From NCBI RefSeq assembly GCF_036263595.1, contig NZ_DATAGQ010000220.1:1-12370 (forward strand): DNA of 12,370 bases, given 5' to 3'. The translations under genes and the position numbers were made by a program. Shown here piece by piece: positions 1 through 6,641 of this stretch; within the stretch, counting starts at the first letter, position 1; each line of letters starts with the position of its first letter. The DNA comes from Geminicoccus sp036263595 (lineage in GTDB: Bacteria > Pseudomonadota > Alphaproteobacteria > Geminicoccales > Geminicoccaceae). The notes below the pieces were generated by a model, which saw only the letters and a program-made list of their open reading frames with translations, was not told the origin of the DNA and did not search any database.

Positions 1-729
1 CGGCGTGCGCAGGTCGTGGCTGACCGCGGCCAGCATGTCGGTGCGCTGGTGCATGAAGCGCAGGATGCGCTGCCGCATCAGGTTGAAGGCGTGGCCGGCG
101 CGGCGGATCTCGGTGGCCCCTTCCAGGCGGAAGTCGCCGATGTCGCGGCCCTTGCCGAAGCTGTCGGCGGCCTCGGCGAGCCGGCGGATCGGGCGGACCT
201 GCCTGGTCAGGAAGTAGATCGCGACCACCAGCAGCACGAGCGAGGCGCCGACCATCCAGAGCATGAACAGGGTGGTGGTCGTGCTGGTCAGCCGCTTGCG
301 GTCGGCCAGCACGCGCAGGATGCCGCCGTTCGCCGCGACCCAGACGGCGATCCGGTCGTCCTGGTCGGCCCTGAGCTCCAGGCGGAACGGCCGCTTCAGC
401 TTCTCCTTGAAGACCTCCCGGATCGTGTCGGGCACGCTGCTCTCGTCGATCCCGGCCAGTGTCGCGGCCTCCGCCAGGTCCGCGTCCGGCTGGAACGACA
501 GCGCCAGGCTGGTGCGCTCGCGAGCCCGGTCCAGGAACGCCTCCCGCTCCTCCGGACGCTGCTCCATCGTGTCCACGATCAGCGCGGTCTCGCCCGCCAA
601 CCCCAGGGCCAGCCAGCGGGTCACCGTGTCCCAGTGCCGGACATAGAACACATAGGCCACGATCAGCTGCAGGATGATCAGCGGCAGCAGCACGATCAGG
701 AGCGAGCGGCCGAACAGGGAGCGGGGCAT
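1..729 (-). CDS. EnvZ-type sensor histidine kinase, 3' part missing at window edge
   Basis: Inner-membrane sensor kinase that should autophosphorylate on histidine and pass phosphate to the response regulator encoded just upstream. Only the first 243 residues are in the window. Reading from the ATG at 729: a first membrane segment at about residues 8-30, a periplasmic sensor region at about 31-150, a second membrane segment at about 152-174, then a HAMP linker (Pro180 and the E-x6-AFNLM signature at about 207-219). The H-box SHDLRTP follows, with phospho-acceptor His238. The ATP-binding domain lies beyond base 1. The frame is open upstream of the ATG, and a GTG lies directly before it (732). 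I chose the ATG because the hydrophobic segment follows at the usual distance. It lies 65 nt after the regulator stop, on the same strand. The domain order is clear; the signal sensed is unknown. Confidence 0.93.
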   Translation of the reverse strand, partial: MPRSLFGRSLLIVLLPLIILQLIVAYVFYVRHWDTVTRWLALGLAGETALIVDTMEQRPEEREAFLDRARERTSLALSFQPDADLAEAATLAGIDESSVPDTIREVFKEKLKRPFRLELRADQDDRIAVWVAANGGILRVLADRKRLTSTTTTLFMLWMVGASLVLLVVAIYFLTRQVRPIRRLAEAADSFGKGRDIGDFRLEGATEIRRAGHAFNLMRQRILRFMHQRTDMLAAVSHDLRTP

Positions 730-794
730 CACGGCCGCGCCATGGCGCCGCTCCGGGCCGGATGCGGGCGCCTTCCGTCGCGCCCAGCCGACGC

Positions 795-1490
795 TTATGG
801 CCACCGGTCGCCCCCGGTCTTCAGCATGTAGCCTTCGCCCCGCACCGTCACGAGGTGGCGAGGTGCTTTCGGGTCCTGCTCGATCTTGCGCCGCAGCCGG
901 GTCACCGCGACGTCCACCGCCCGGTCCGAGCCGTCAAGGCCCACGCCGGTCGCGATGTCGTAGCGGGTGAGCGGCCGGTCGGCCCGGGCCGCCAGGAAAT
1001 CGATCAGTGCCGTCTCGCCCTCGGTCAGCCGTACCATGCCGTCCTCGTCGAACAGCTCCTTCATCACCGGATCGTAGCGGAAGGTCCCGAACGCGACTGG
1101 CGTCGTCTCGCGCGGCTTGAAGCGGCGCAGGATGGTGGCGATGCGCAAGGAGAGTTCTCGCGGCTCGAAGGGCTTGGGCAGGTAGTCCTCCGCCCCTGCC
1201 TCCAGCCCGGCGATCCGGTCCCCCGATTCGCCCCGTGCCGTCAGCAGCAGCACAGGCACGTCCTGGCTGCGCCGGATCTCACCAGTGAACGCGATGCCGT
1301 TCCCGTCGGGCAGCATCACATCGAGGACGACGAGGTCGAACATCACGCTTTCGAGCGCATGGCGTGCCTCGGCCAGATCGGCCGCGACGCTGACCCGGTA
1401 GCCTTCGCCGGCCAGGAACCGCTGCAGGAGCTGGCGCAGGCGGGGGTCGTCGTCCACCACGAGCAGATGGCGCTCGCCCGGCTCGTTCAT
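795..1490 (-). CDS. petR: OmpR/PetR-family DNA-binding response regulator
   Basis: Two-component transcription regulator of 231 aa. The receiver domain (about residues 8-120) has the acidic cluster VVDDDP at 11-16, phospho-acceptor Asp57 in VVLDVMLPDG, Thr84 and Lys106 in LPKPFEP. The winged-helix output domain (about 130-228) has the OmpR-type ending, with the recognition-helix stretch VAVTRLRRKIE and the wing VRGEGYML. The start codon overlaps the MarR gene stop (ATGA), so translation is probably coupled, and the kinase gene follows. A MarR gene directly before an OmpR-type regulator resembles the petP-petR pair described in Rhodobacter capsulatus. The symbol rests on that arrangement and on family resemblance, not on a search. 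The family assignment is secure; the specific PetR role is an inference. Confidence 0.92.
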   Translation of the reverse strand: MNEPGERHLLVVDDDPRLRQLLQRFLAGEGYRVSVAADLAEARHALESVMFDLVVLDVMLPDGNGIAFTGEIRRSQDVPVLLLTARGESGDRIAGLEAGAEDYLPKPFEPRELSLRIATILRRFKPRETTPVAFGTFRYDPVMKELFDEDGMVRLTEGETALIDFLAARADRPLTRYDIATGVGLDGSDRAVDVAVTRLRRKIEQDPKAPRHLVTVRGEGYMLKTGGDRWP

Positions 1491-1975
1491 CGCCGGAACG
1501 TCCCCTGCACGATCGAGGCCGGGCGCTCGGTCGGCGGGTCGAGAAGGACGTCCAGGACCTGCCGGAAGCCGGCCACCGCCTGTGGCCCCACCGCACGGAA
1601 CACCCGCCGCAGGCGCCGCCGCCGCAACTGGTCCACCTCGGCCAGGATCGCCTGGCCAGCCTCGGTGATCCTGGCTGGACGCTGCCGTCGGTCGCTGTCG
1701 CCCTGGGCCAGCACCACCAGCCCCTTCGACTCCAGCTCGGTCAGCACGCGCGACAGGGTCTGCTTGCTGGCGGCGATCGTCCGCTTGAGATCCACCATCG
1801 CCACGCCCGGCCGCCTTGCCACCAGGCGAAGTACCAGGTCGTGGGTCGATCCGAGGCCCTTGCCGGCGAGCAGGTCGGCCACGTCGGCGGCGAACAGCCG
1901 CTGGGCCCGCTCGACCATGACGATCGCGTCGTCCAGGTCCTCGTCGCGAAGGAAAAGGGGGTTGCCGGTGCTCAT
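1487..1975 (-). CDS. petP: MarR-family transcriptional regulator, PetP-like
   Basis: A 162-aa winged-helix regulator. The helix-turn-helix lies at about residues 60-90: the stretch KRTIAASKQTLSRVLTELES is a typical MarR recognition helix, followed by the wing with the DSDRRQRPARITEAG signature (D-x-D-x-R-x3-x-L/I-T). An acidic N-terminal helix precedes it. The length fits the family. The gene ends in an ATGA overlap with the response regulator, so the two are probably made together. It is divergent from ilvE across about 145 bases. The start at 1975 has only a weak GGGA upstream. In R. capsulatus the PetP/PetR pair is linked to cytochrome bc1 expression; no pet structural genes are in this window. 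Family assignment strong, name moderate. Confidence 0.88.
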   Translation of the reverse strand: MSTGNPLFLRDEDLDDAIVMVERAQRLFAADVADLLAGKGLGSTHDLVLRLVARRPGVAMVDLKRTIAASKQTLSRVLTELESKGLVVLAQGDSDRRQRPARITEAGQAILAEVDQLRRRRLRRVFRAVGPQAVAGFRQVLDVLLDPPTERPASIVQGTFRR

Positions 1976-2023
1976 GGTCCCATTGCCAAGTGCAGGTCGT
2001 CCCCTAGCATGTGGCGCCGTCCG

Positions 2024-2051
2024 TTGACATCCGGGGACATCGGGTGATAGC
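2024..2051 (+). promoter_or_regulatory. Candidate sigma70-like promoter for ilvE
   Basis: A perfect TTGACA (2024-2029) is followed after 16 nt by GATAGC (2046-2051), a weak -10. It sits in the petP/ilvE divergent gap, about 70 nt before the ilvE ATG. It overlaps a near-perfect tandem repeat (GACATCCGGG at 2026-2035, GACATCGGG at 2036-2044), which could be a regulator site. The -35 is good and the -10 poor, so this is only a candidate. Confidence 0.4.
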
Positions 2052-2120
2052 GCGCGGACCGTCTACGGGCCGCTCCTCTTGTCGTCCGTACCCTGGCCCG
2101 TCCCCACGAGGTTCGCCACC

Positions 2121-2996
2121 ATGGCAGCGCTGATCCCCTACCACGACCGCGACGGCTGGATCTGGTACGATGGCGAGATGGTACCGTGGCGCGACGCCCA
2201 GCTCCACGTGCTGAGCCATGGGCTGCACTATGGAAGCTCGGTGTTCGAGGGCGAGCGCGCCTATGGCGGCAAGGTGTTCAAGCTGCGCGAGCATTCGCAA
2301 CGCCTGATCGACAGCGGCCGCATCCTCGGATTCGAGCTGCCCTACAGCGTCGAGCAGCTGGACGAGGCGACGAACACCACGATCGCCAAGAACGGCCTGT
2401 CCGACTGCTATGTCCGTCCCGTGGCGTGGCGCGGCAGCGAGATGATGGGTGTGGCGGCGCAGGCGTCGAAGATCCACGTGGCGATCGCCGTGTGGGAGTG
2501 GGGTGCCTATTATTCGGACCTCAGGCTGACCCGCGCCATCTACGACCGGCCGGCGCCGAACACGGCACCCGTCCACGCCAAGGCCGCCGGCCTCTACATG
2601 ATCTGCACGATCTGCAAGCATGCCGCCGAGGCCAAGGGCTTCGGCGATGCCCTGATGCTCGACTATCGCGGCTATGTCGCCGAGACGACCGGCGCCAACA
2701 TCTTCCTGGGCATCGGCGGCAAGCTGCACACGCCGGTCGCCGACTGCATCCTGAACGGCATCACCCGGCGCACGGTGATCGATCTGGCCAAGGCCCGCGG
2801 CATCGAGGTGGTCGAGCGCCACATCATGCCGGCCGAGCTGGAGACCGCCCAGGAGATCTTCGTGACCGGCACCGCCGCGGAGATCACGCCGGTCCGCGCG
2901 ATCGACGCCCTCACCTACCAGGTAGGCCCGATCACCAAGCAACTGCTGGACGACTTCCACGCCGCCACGCGCGGTGTCCAGAAGGTGGCAGCCTGA
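2121..2996 (+). CDS. ilvE: Branched-chain amino acid aminotransferase
   Basis: PLP-dependent fold-type IV transaminase, 291 aa. It makes or degrades leucine, isoleucine and valine by exchanging the amino group with 2-oxoglutarate/glutamate in the cytoplasm. Visible signatures: YGSSVFEGERAY near the N-terminus, the catalytic lysine Lys154 in VHAKAAGLYM, the cofactor-binding stretch GYVAETTGANIF, and C-terminal FVTGTAAEITPV. The length is typical of proteobacterial IlvE. I chose the ATG at 2121 because GAGGT (2108-2112) lies 8 nt upstream; an in-frame TTG at 2079 has no such site and adds sequence not seen in the family. It is divergent from petP and is followed 29 nt later by the LOG-family gene, probably on the same transcript. 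D-amino-acid transaminase and aminodeoxychorismate lyase share the fold, but the motifs favour IlvE. Confidence 0.95.
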   Translation: MAALIPYHDRDGWIWYDGEMVPWRDAQLHVLSHGLHYGSSVFEGERAYGGKVFKLREHSQRLIDSGRILGFELPYSVEQLDEATNTTIAKNGLSDCYVRPVAWRGSEMMGVAAQASKIHVAIAVWEWGAYYSDLRLTRAIYDRPAPNTAPVHAKAAGLYMICTICKHAAEAKGFGDALMLDYRGYVAETTGANIFLGIGGKLHTPVADCILNGITRRTVIDLAKARGIEVVERHIMPAELETAQEIFVTGTAAEITPVRAIDALTYQVGPITKQLLDDFHAATRGVQKVAA

Positions 2997-3025
2997 TTCC
3001 GGCGGAGCAGAACGATACGGGTCCT

Positions 3026-3568
3026 GTGCGGGTCGCCGTCTTCTGCGGTTCCCGCCCGGGCCGCGATCCGGCCCATGCCGCGCTGGCGCGCACCTTGGGC
3101 GGCGCGATCGGCGGGCGGGGCTGGCGGCTGGTCTATGGCGGCGGCCATGTCGGCCTGATGGGCCTCGTGGCGCAGGCGACCCTCGAGAGCGGCGGCTCGG
3201 TGCATGGCATCATCACCAGCCATCTGGTTGGCCGCGAGGCCGCGGCTCCCGGCCTGAACCAGCTCGACGTCGTCGACACCATGTTCGAGCGCAAGCGCCG
3301 CCTGATCGACGGAAGCGACGGCTACATCGTCCTGCCCGGCGGCTTCGGCACGTTCGACGAGCTGCTGGATGCCCTCACGCTCAAGCAGCTGGACGAGCAT
3401 AGCAAGCCCATCGTGCTCCTCGCTCCGGACCAGGCCTTCTGGACGCCCTGGCTTGCGCTGGCACGGCATGTGGTCGCCGAGGGCTTCGCCGATTCCTCGG
3501 CCCTGGAGCTGGCCGCCGTCGCGACGAGCGTGCAGGAAGCCCTCGACCTGCTGGCGTCGCGAAGCTGA
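3026..3568 (+). CDS. LOG-family (TIGR00730-type) nucleotide phosphoribohydrolase-like protein
   Basis: About 180 aa with a Rossmann-like fold of the lysine-decarboxylase-like/LOG family. The N-terminal strand VAVFCGSRPG, the loop VYGGGHVGLMG, the FERKRRLI segment and the hallmark LPGGFGTFDE are all present, so the active-site residues look intact. Characterised LOG enzymes release free cytokinin base plus ribose 5-phosphate from nucleoside monophosphates; many bacterial members probably hydrolyse other nucleotides such as AMP. The older label lysine decarboxylase is wrong for this family. The start is uncertain: GTG at 3026 gives the usual short N-terminus, while upstream only CTG or ATT codons are in frame. 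The Shine-Dalgarno match is weak. The gene follows ilvE by 29 nt, suggesting co-transcription and possibly translational coupling. Confidence 0.9.
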   Translation: MRVAVFCGSRPGRDPAHAALARTLGGAIGGRGWRLVYGGGHVGLMGLVAQATLESGGSVHGIITSHLVGREAAAPGLNQLDVVDTMFERKRRLIDGSDGYIVLPGGFGTFDELLDALTLKQLDEHSKPIVLLAPDQAFWTPWLALARHVVAEGFADSSALELAAVATSVQEALDLLASRS

Positions 3569-3646
3569 GCCCTTTTTCTTGAGTGCGCTAACGTCCCGTT
3601 AAGGGGATGCAGGCATGATCGGCCTCGACGGATGACGAGGCTGGCG

Positions 3647-3862
3647 ATGCAGGTGATCCCCTTGATCTCACGGCTCCTGCTCGGAGGCATGGTGCTGGCT
3701 GGCACGGCTATCCTCGTCGGGCTCCCCGGGGGCAGTTCATTGCCGTCGCCTGCCGAAGAGGTACGGCTGGCCGCCATGCCGGTCGCTCGCGCGGCTGGCC
3801 GCCTGCAGCACCATGATGAACGCACCGGCCGGCCGCCGCCCCAGGCAGCCCGGCCGGAATAA
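3647..3862 (+). CDS. Small predicted membrane or secreted protein, function unknown
   Basis: A 71-aa reading frame that I do not recognise. It has a strong hydrophobic stretch at about residues 5-30 (LISRLLLGGMVLAGTAILVG), followed by a Pro/Ala/Arg-rich, probably soluble tail. That fits either a single membrane anchor or an uncleaved or cleaved signal sequence. I prefer ATG 3647 because GAGG (3637-3640) lies 6 nt upstream; the in-frame ATG at 3632 has no good site. Third codon positions are about 80% G/C by hand count, similar to the neighbouring genes, which supports real coding. It lies 78 nt after the LOG gene on the same strand and converges on secB. It could still be chance in GC-rich DNA. 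Confidence 0.5.
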   Translation: MQVIPLISRLLLGGMVLAGTAILVGLPGGSSLPSPAEEVRLAAMPVARAAGRLQHHDERTGRPPPQAARPE

Positions 3863-3917
3863 GCTGGACAATGGTACGGCCAGCGGACCGGGCACGACCG
3901 ATCCGCTGGCACGGCTC

Positions 3918-4424
3918 TCAGGCGAGGTCGGTCGTCGGCTGGCTTCCCTGCGCGGCTGCGCTGGCGAGCCGCTGCCGGTAGAGCGTGACGAAGTCGATCG
4001 GGTCGATCATCAGCGGCGGGAACCCGCCATCGCGGGTCATGTCGGCGACGATGCGGCGCGCGAACGGGAACAGGAGGCGCGGGCATTCGATCATGAGCAA
4101 CGGCTGCAGGCTGTCCGGCGGGATGTTCGCGATCTGGAACACGCCGGCATAGTCCAGCTCCAGCAGGAACGTGGTCTCCCCGGACGTCTTCGCCTCGACA
4201 TGGAGGTCGAGCACCACCTCGTAATGGCCCTCGTTGCTGATCTGGGCAGCCCGCGTCTCGACGCGGATCTGGATCTCGGGGCGGGTCGTCGTCTGCAGGC
4301 CCACCGGGGCCTTCGGGTTCTCGAACGAGATGTCCTTGATGTACTGCAGGACGATCGAGAGCCGTGGCGCCGCCGCCTGAGCCGGCTCGGCCGCCTTGCC
4401 GTTCGCGTTGGTCTCTTCAGTCAT
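3918..4424 (-). CDS. secB: Protein-export chaperone SecB
   Basis: Cytoplasmic tetrameric chaperone that keeps precursor proteins unfolded and hands them to SecA for export. The 168-aa product has the family landmarks: QYIKDISFENPKAP near the N-terminus, the central beta strands with EVVLDLHVEAKT and FLLELDYAGVF, then CPRLLFPFARRIVADMTRDG and FPPLMIDPIDFVTLY towards the C-terminus. It is slightly longer than the 155-aa E. coli protein because of an Ala/Glu-rich N-terminal tail, which is usual in alphaproteobacteria. I chose ATG 4424, with GGAG 11 nt upstream; an in-frame GTG at 4436 is an alternative. It is the last gene of a minus-strand run after fxsA and the phosphatase gene, with a 135-nt gap before it, so it may have its own promoter. 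Confidence 0.96.
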   Translation of the reverse strand: MTEETNANGKAAEPAQAAAPRLSIVLQYIKDISFENPKAPVGLQTTTRPEIQIRVETRAAQISNEGHYEVVLDLHVEAKTSGETTFLLELDYAGVFQIANIPPDSLQPLLMIECPRLLFPFARRIVADMTRDGGFPPLMIDPIDFVTLYRQRLASAAAQGSQPTTDLA

Positions 4425-4559
4425 GATCGACGGCACTCCATGAGGTGGCCGGGTCGGAAGCGTGCCCCTCGAAGGCCCGGCTTGGCTGCGCGCTGTCTAG
4501 CAGGTGCCTCGGCCGGTCGCGACGGCTGTTTCACGGGCTCGATCGAGATCGGCCGCGGT

Positions 4560-5123
4560 TCAACCGGCTGCCGGCACGACGTCCTCGAGCCCGGCATGCC
4601 CGCTCGCCGGGTCATAGCGGACGATGGCGCCGTTCTCGACCTCCAGGCCGGTCAATGCCCGCACGAAGCCCCAGTGCGAGACCACCAGGGTCCGCGCTTC
4701 GTCCGGCCATGCGGCGGCCTCCTGCCGGAAGCTCTCCGCCCGGGCTTCGATGCTGGCATGGCTTTCGACGACCTCGCCCCACCAGCAATCGTGCAGGTGA
4801 TCGAACGCCAGGTCCGGCCACAGGCGCTGCAGGTCGGCCGGCACGCTGCCCTGGTCGCAGGAAAACGCGCAGCGCTCGCGCACCAGCGGATCGACCCGGA
4901 TGCCGAGGCCCAGCCGTCCCGCGATGATGGCGGCCGTCTGGAGGCTGCGGCGGTAGGGACTGGCCACCACCGCCGCCAGTTCCCGTCCCGCCAGCCGCTC
5001 GGCCGCCGCCCATGCCTGCTCCACGCCAAGCTCGGTCAGCGACGGATCGGGGATCCCGGGATCGATTCGGGTCCGTCCATAGTGGAAGTTCCACTCGGAC
5101 TGGGCATGGCGGATCAGGAGCAT
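4560..5123 (-). CDS. Histidine phosphatase family protein (phosphoglycerate-mutase-like)
   Basis: A 187-aa branch-1 histidine phosphatase. The phospho-acceptor is His6 in RHAQSEWN (an RHA variant of the common RHG motif). The second conserved arginine is in ASPYRRSLQTA (58-59), the general-acid glutamate is probably Glu83 in VRERC, and the second catalytic histidine is His150 in VVSHWGF. All catalytic positions therefore appear intact. Such enzymes act on small phosphorylated metabolites, sugar phosphates or proteins; the substrate cannot be read from the sequence, and the absence of a typical GpmA insertion argues against glycolytic mutase. The start at ATG 5123 has only a weak upstream site; no other ATG, GTG or TTG lies in frame before the upstream stop. 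It lies between fxsA and secB on the same strand. Confidence 0.88.
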   Translation of the reverse strand: MLLIRHAQSEWNFHYGRTRIDPGIPDPSLTELGVEQAWAAAERLAGRELAAVVASPYRRSLQTAAIIAGRLGLGIRVDPLVRERCAFSCDQGSVPADLQRLWPDLAFDHLHDCWWGEVVESHASIEARAESFRQEAAAWPDEARTLVVSHWGFVRALTGLEVENGAIVRYDPASGHAGLEDVVPAAG

Positions 5124-5228
5124 CGGCAGGTCCAGGGACTGGTCGGTCGGGTACAGGTGGTACGCTGGCGACGCGGCAGGGGTTCAGCGCCCGCCCATGC
5201 CGGAGATGCGGCGAGGCAACGGGGCAAC

Positions 5229-5726
5229 CTAGCGGGTGTCCCGGTCCGACCATGGATTGTCATGGGGTTCACGCGGCGTCCGGTCGCGATCGGGCGGCAG
5301 CCGTGCCGGCGGCTCGTCCTGCGGGGACACGTCGCGGAACTCGCCCTCGATCACGACCGATCGCGTGCGCAGGTTGGCGGGGCGGGGAAGGAGGGAGGAA
5401 AGCAGCCGTCGGACCGGGGGGAGGAACAGCGCCAGTGCCACGACATCGCTGGCAAAACCCGGGACGATCAGGAGGATGCCGGCCGCCACCTGCCACCCGG
5501 CCGAGCGCAGCCGGTCGATGGTCGATCGCCCGCGAGGATCCTGGGCCAGGAGCGACGATACGACGCTCGTGCCGACATGCCGAAGCAGGAGGCTGCCGGC
5601 CAGGCCGGCCGCGATGAGCAGCCCCACGACGGCAAGCGCGCCGATGGCCTGCCCTACCTCGACGAGCAGGACGACCTCGAGCACGAACCATGCGAACGGA
5701 ATCAGCGGAAGGAGTCGGATCGGCAA
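5229..5726 (-). CDS. fxsA: FxsA-family inner-membrane protein
   Basis: A membrane protein of about 165 aa. The core matches FxsA: LLPLIPFAWFVLEVVLLVEV then GQAIGALAVVGLLIAAGLAG form two N-terminal membrane segments, followed by a soluble loop and the signature AAGILLIVPGFASDVVALAL ending in FLPPVRRL. In E. coli FxsA relieves F-plasmid exclusion of phage T7; its cellular role in alphaproteobacteria is unknown. The C-terminal tail (about 45 residues) is charged and proline-rich. The start is uncertain. I chose TTG 5726, which places the first membrane segment right after the start as in the family. The in-frame ATGs at 5783, 5819 and 5906 lack a well-placed ribosome site, and the codons between 5783 and 5726 are unusually AT-rich at the third position. 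Divergent from the Tim44 gene. Confidence 0.88.
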   Translation of the reverse strand: MPIRLLPLIPFAWFVLEVVLLVEVGQAIGALAVVGLLIAAGLAGSLLLRHVGTSVVSSLLAQDPRGRSTIDRLRSAGWQVAAGILLIVPGFASDVVALALFLPPVRRLLSSLLPRPANLRTRSVVIEGEFRDVSPQDEPPARLPPDRDRTPREPHDNPWSDRDTR

Positions 5727-5736
5727 GTCAGGCGCT

Positions 5737-5765
5737 TTGTCTTCGGCAATCGCGACATATATGAT
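5737..5765 (+). promoter_or_regulatory. Candidate sigma70-like promoter for the Tim44-mltA transcript
   Basis: TTGTCT (5737-5742, 4 of 6 to TTGACA) and TATGAT (5760-5765, 5 of 6 to TATAAT) are separated by exactly 17 nt. Transcription would begin near 5772 and give a leader of about 130 nt before the ATG at 5905. The element lies in the gap between divergent fxsA and the Tim44 gene if fxsA starts at 5726. This is the best promoter-like element I see in the window. Confidence 0.55.
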
Positions 5766-5904
5766 GGAAGGAACCGGGTCCATCTTCCATGGTGCAACCG
5801 CAACCGTGGCGTCATTCATCCGGTTCGGACGGACGTCGGGACTCTTCCCGCCGGCCCGGCCCGGGCCGATGTTCCACCCCCGCCACTGGCGACGAACAGG
5901 TAAC

Positions 5905-6630
5905 ATGTCCGACGGTTTCGCTTACATCGACATCCTCTTCTTCGCCATGGTGGCGGCGTTCATCGCCTATCGTCTGCGCAGCGTGCTGGGCCGTCGGACC
6001 GGGCTGGAACGCAACCCGTTGGAGCGGCGGGAGGCCGAGGCGCGCGCGCGGGGTGCCGAGGTCAAGCCGGATGCGGACAATGTGGTGAACCTGCCTGACC
6101 GTGGCCGCCGGATGCCGGACCCCGTGGCGGTCGATGCCGCCCCGCCGGAATTGCCCGGCGCCAATGTCGCGCCGACGGCCTCGGCAGGCCTGGCGGCTAT
6201 CCAGGCGGCCGATCGCAGCTTCGACCTTGCCGGCTTCGTGCCGGGCGCCACGTCGGCCTTCGGCATGATCGTCGACGCCTTCGCCAAGGGGGACGTGCAG
6301 ACCCTGCGTCCCCTGCTGGCTGACCAGGTGTTCCGCAACTTCAAGGCCGCGATCGACCAGCGCGAGGCAGCCGGCGAGCAGCTCGTGACCGAGATCATGG
6401 CCGAGCCCTCGGCCGAGATCGTGGATGCCGCCCTGGTCGGGCGGAACGCCCGCATCACGCTGCGCTTCATGAGCCGGCAGATCAACGTGACCCGCGACGC
6501 CGCCGGCCGCGTGATCGGCGGGGATCCGGCCAGGCCCGAAGAGGTCGTGGACCTCTGGACCTTCGAGCGCGACGTGCGCTCGCGCGATCCCAACTGGCTG
6601 CTCACCGAGACCGCCACGCCGCCGGAGTGA
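5905..6630 (+). CDS. Membrane-anchored Tim44/TimA-domain protein
   Basis: A 241-aa protein with a single N-terminal membrane anchor (about residues 7-23, FAYIDILFFAMVAAFIAYRL) followed by basic residues, so the bulk is probably cytoplasmic. A disordered Pro/Ala-rich linker (about 45-95) leads into the Tim44-like domain (about 100-238), with recognisable FDLAGFVPGATSAFGMIVDA, LRPLLADQVFRNF and a C-terminal VVDLWTFERDVRSRDPNWLL. The domain is shared with the mitochondrial import motor subunit Tim44; the bacterial relatives (often called TimA) are membrane-associated with unclear roles. Start ATG 5905 has AGG 4 nt upstream, a short spacing. It is divergent from fxsA, and mltA starts within about 11 nt of its stop, so the two are almost surely co-transcribed. 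Confidence 0.92.
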   Translation: MSDGFAYIDILFFAMVAAFIAYRLRSVLGRRTGLERNPLERREAEARARGAEVKPDADNVVNLPDRGRRMPDPVAVDAAPPELPGANVAPTASAGLAAIQAADRSFDLAGFVPGATSAFGMIVDAFAKGDVQTLRPLLADQVFRNFKAAIDQREAAGEQLVTEIMAEPSAEIVDAALVGRNARITLRFMSRQINVTRDAAGRVIGGDPARPEEVVDLWTFERDVRSRDPNWLLTETATPPE

Positions 6631-6641
6631 GGGGCGTGCGG

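Noticed and set aside
16..831. Long plus-strand frame over the left end
   Set aside because: It is antisense to the histidine kinase, whose HAMP and H-box motifs are unmistakable; the product is low-complexity and resembles no family.
762..2027. Long plus-strand frame across the regulator genes
   Set aside because: Antisense shadow of the response regulator and MarR genes in GC-rich DNA.
2079..2120. Upstream TTG start for ilvE
   Set aside because: No ribosome site and no family-like sequence before residue MAALIPY; ATG 2121 has GAGGT at good spacing.
3566..3580. T-run after the LOG gene as an intrinsic terminator
   Set aside because: Five T residues are present but only about three base pairs can form before them.
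3589..3601. Inverted repeat TAACG-TCC-CGTTA
   Set aside because: Arms of only 5 bp with a 3-base loop; too likely by chance, and no promoter element around it is convincing.
4538..4547. Palindrome CTCGATCGAG between the phosphatase gene and secB
   Set aside because: A 10-base palindrome in GC-rich DNA with no promoter around it; not strong enough to call an operator.
4421..4615. Minus-strand 64-codon frame overlapping secB 5' end and the phosphatase 3' end
   Set aside because: Arg/Pro-rich product with no ribosome site; overlaps two firm genes in another frame.
3813..5903. Very long plus-strand frame of 696 codons
   Set aside because: It runs antisense to secB, the phosphatase and fxsA, all with clear family motifs; its protein is compositionally biased and unrecognisable.
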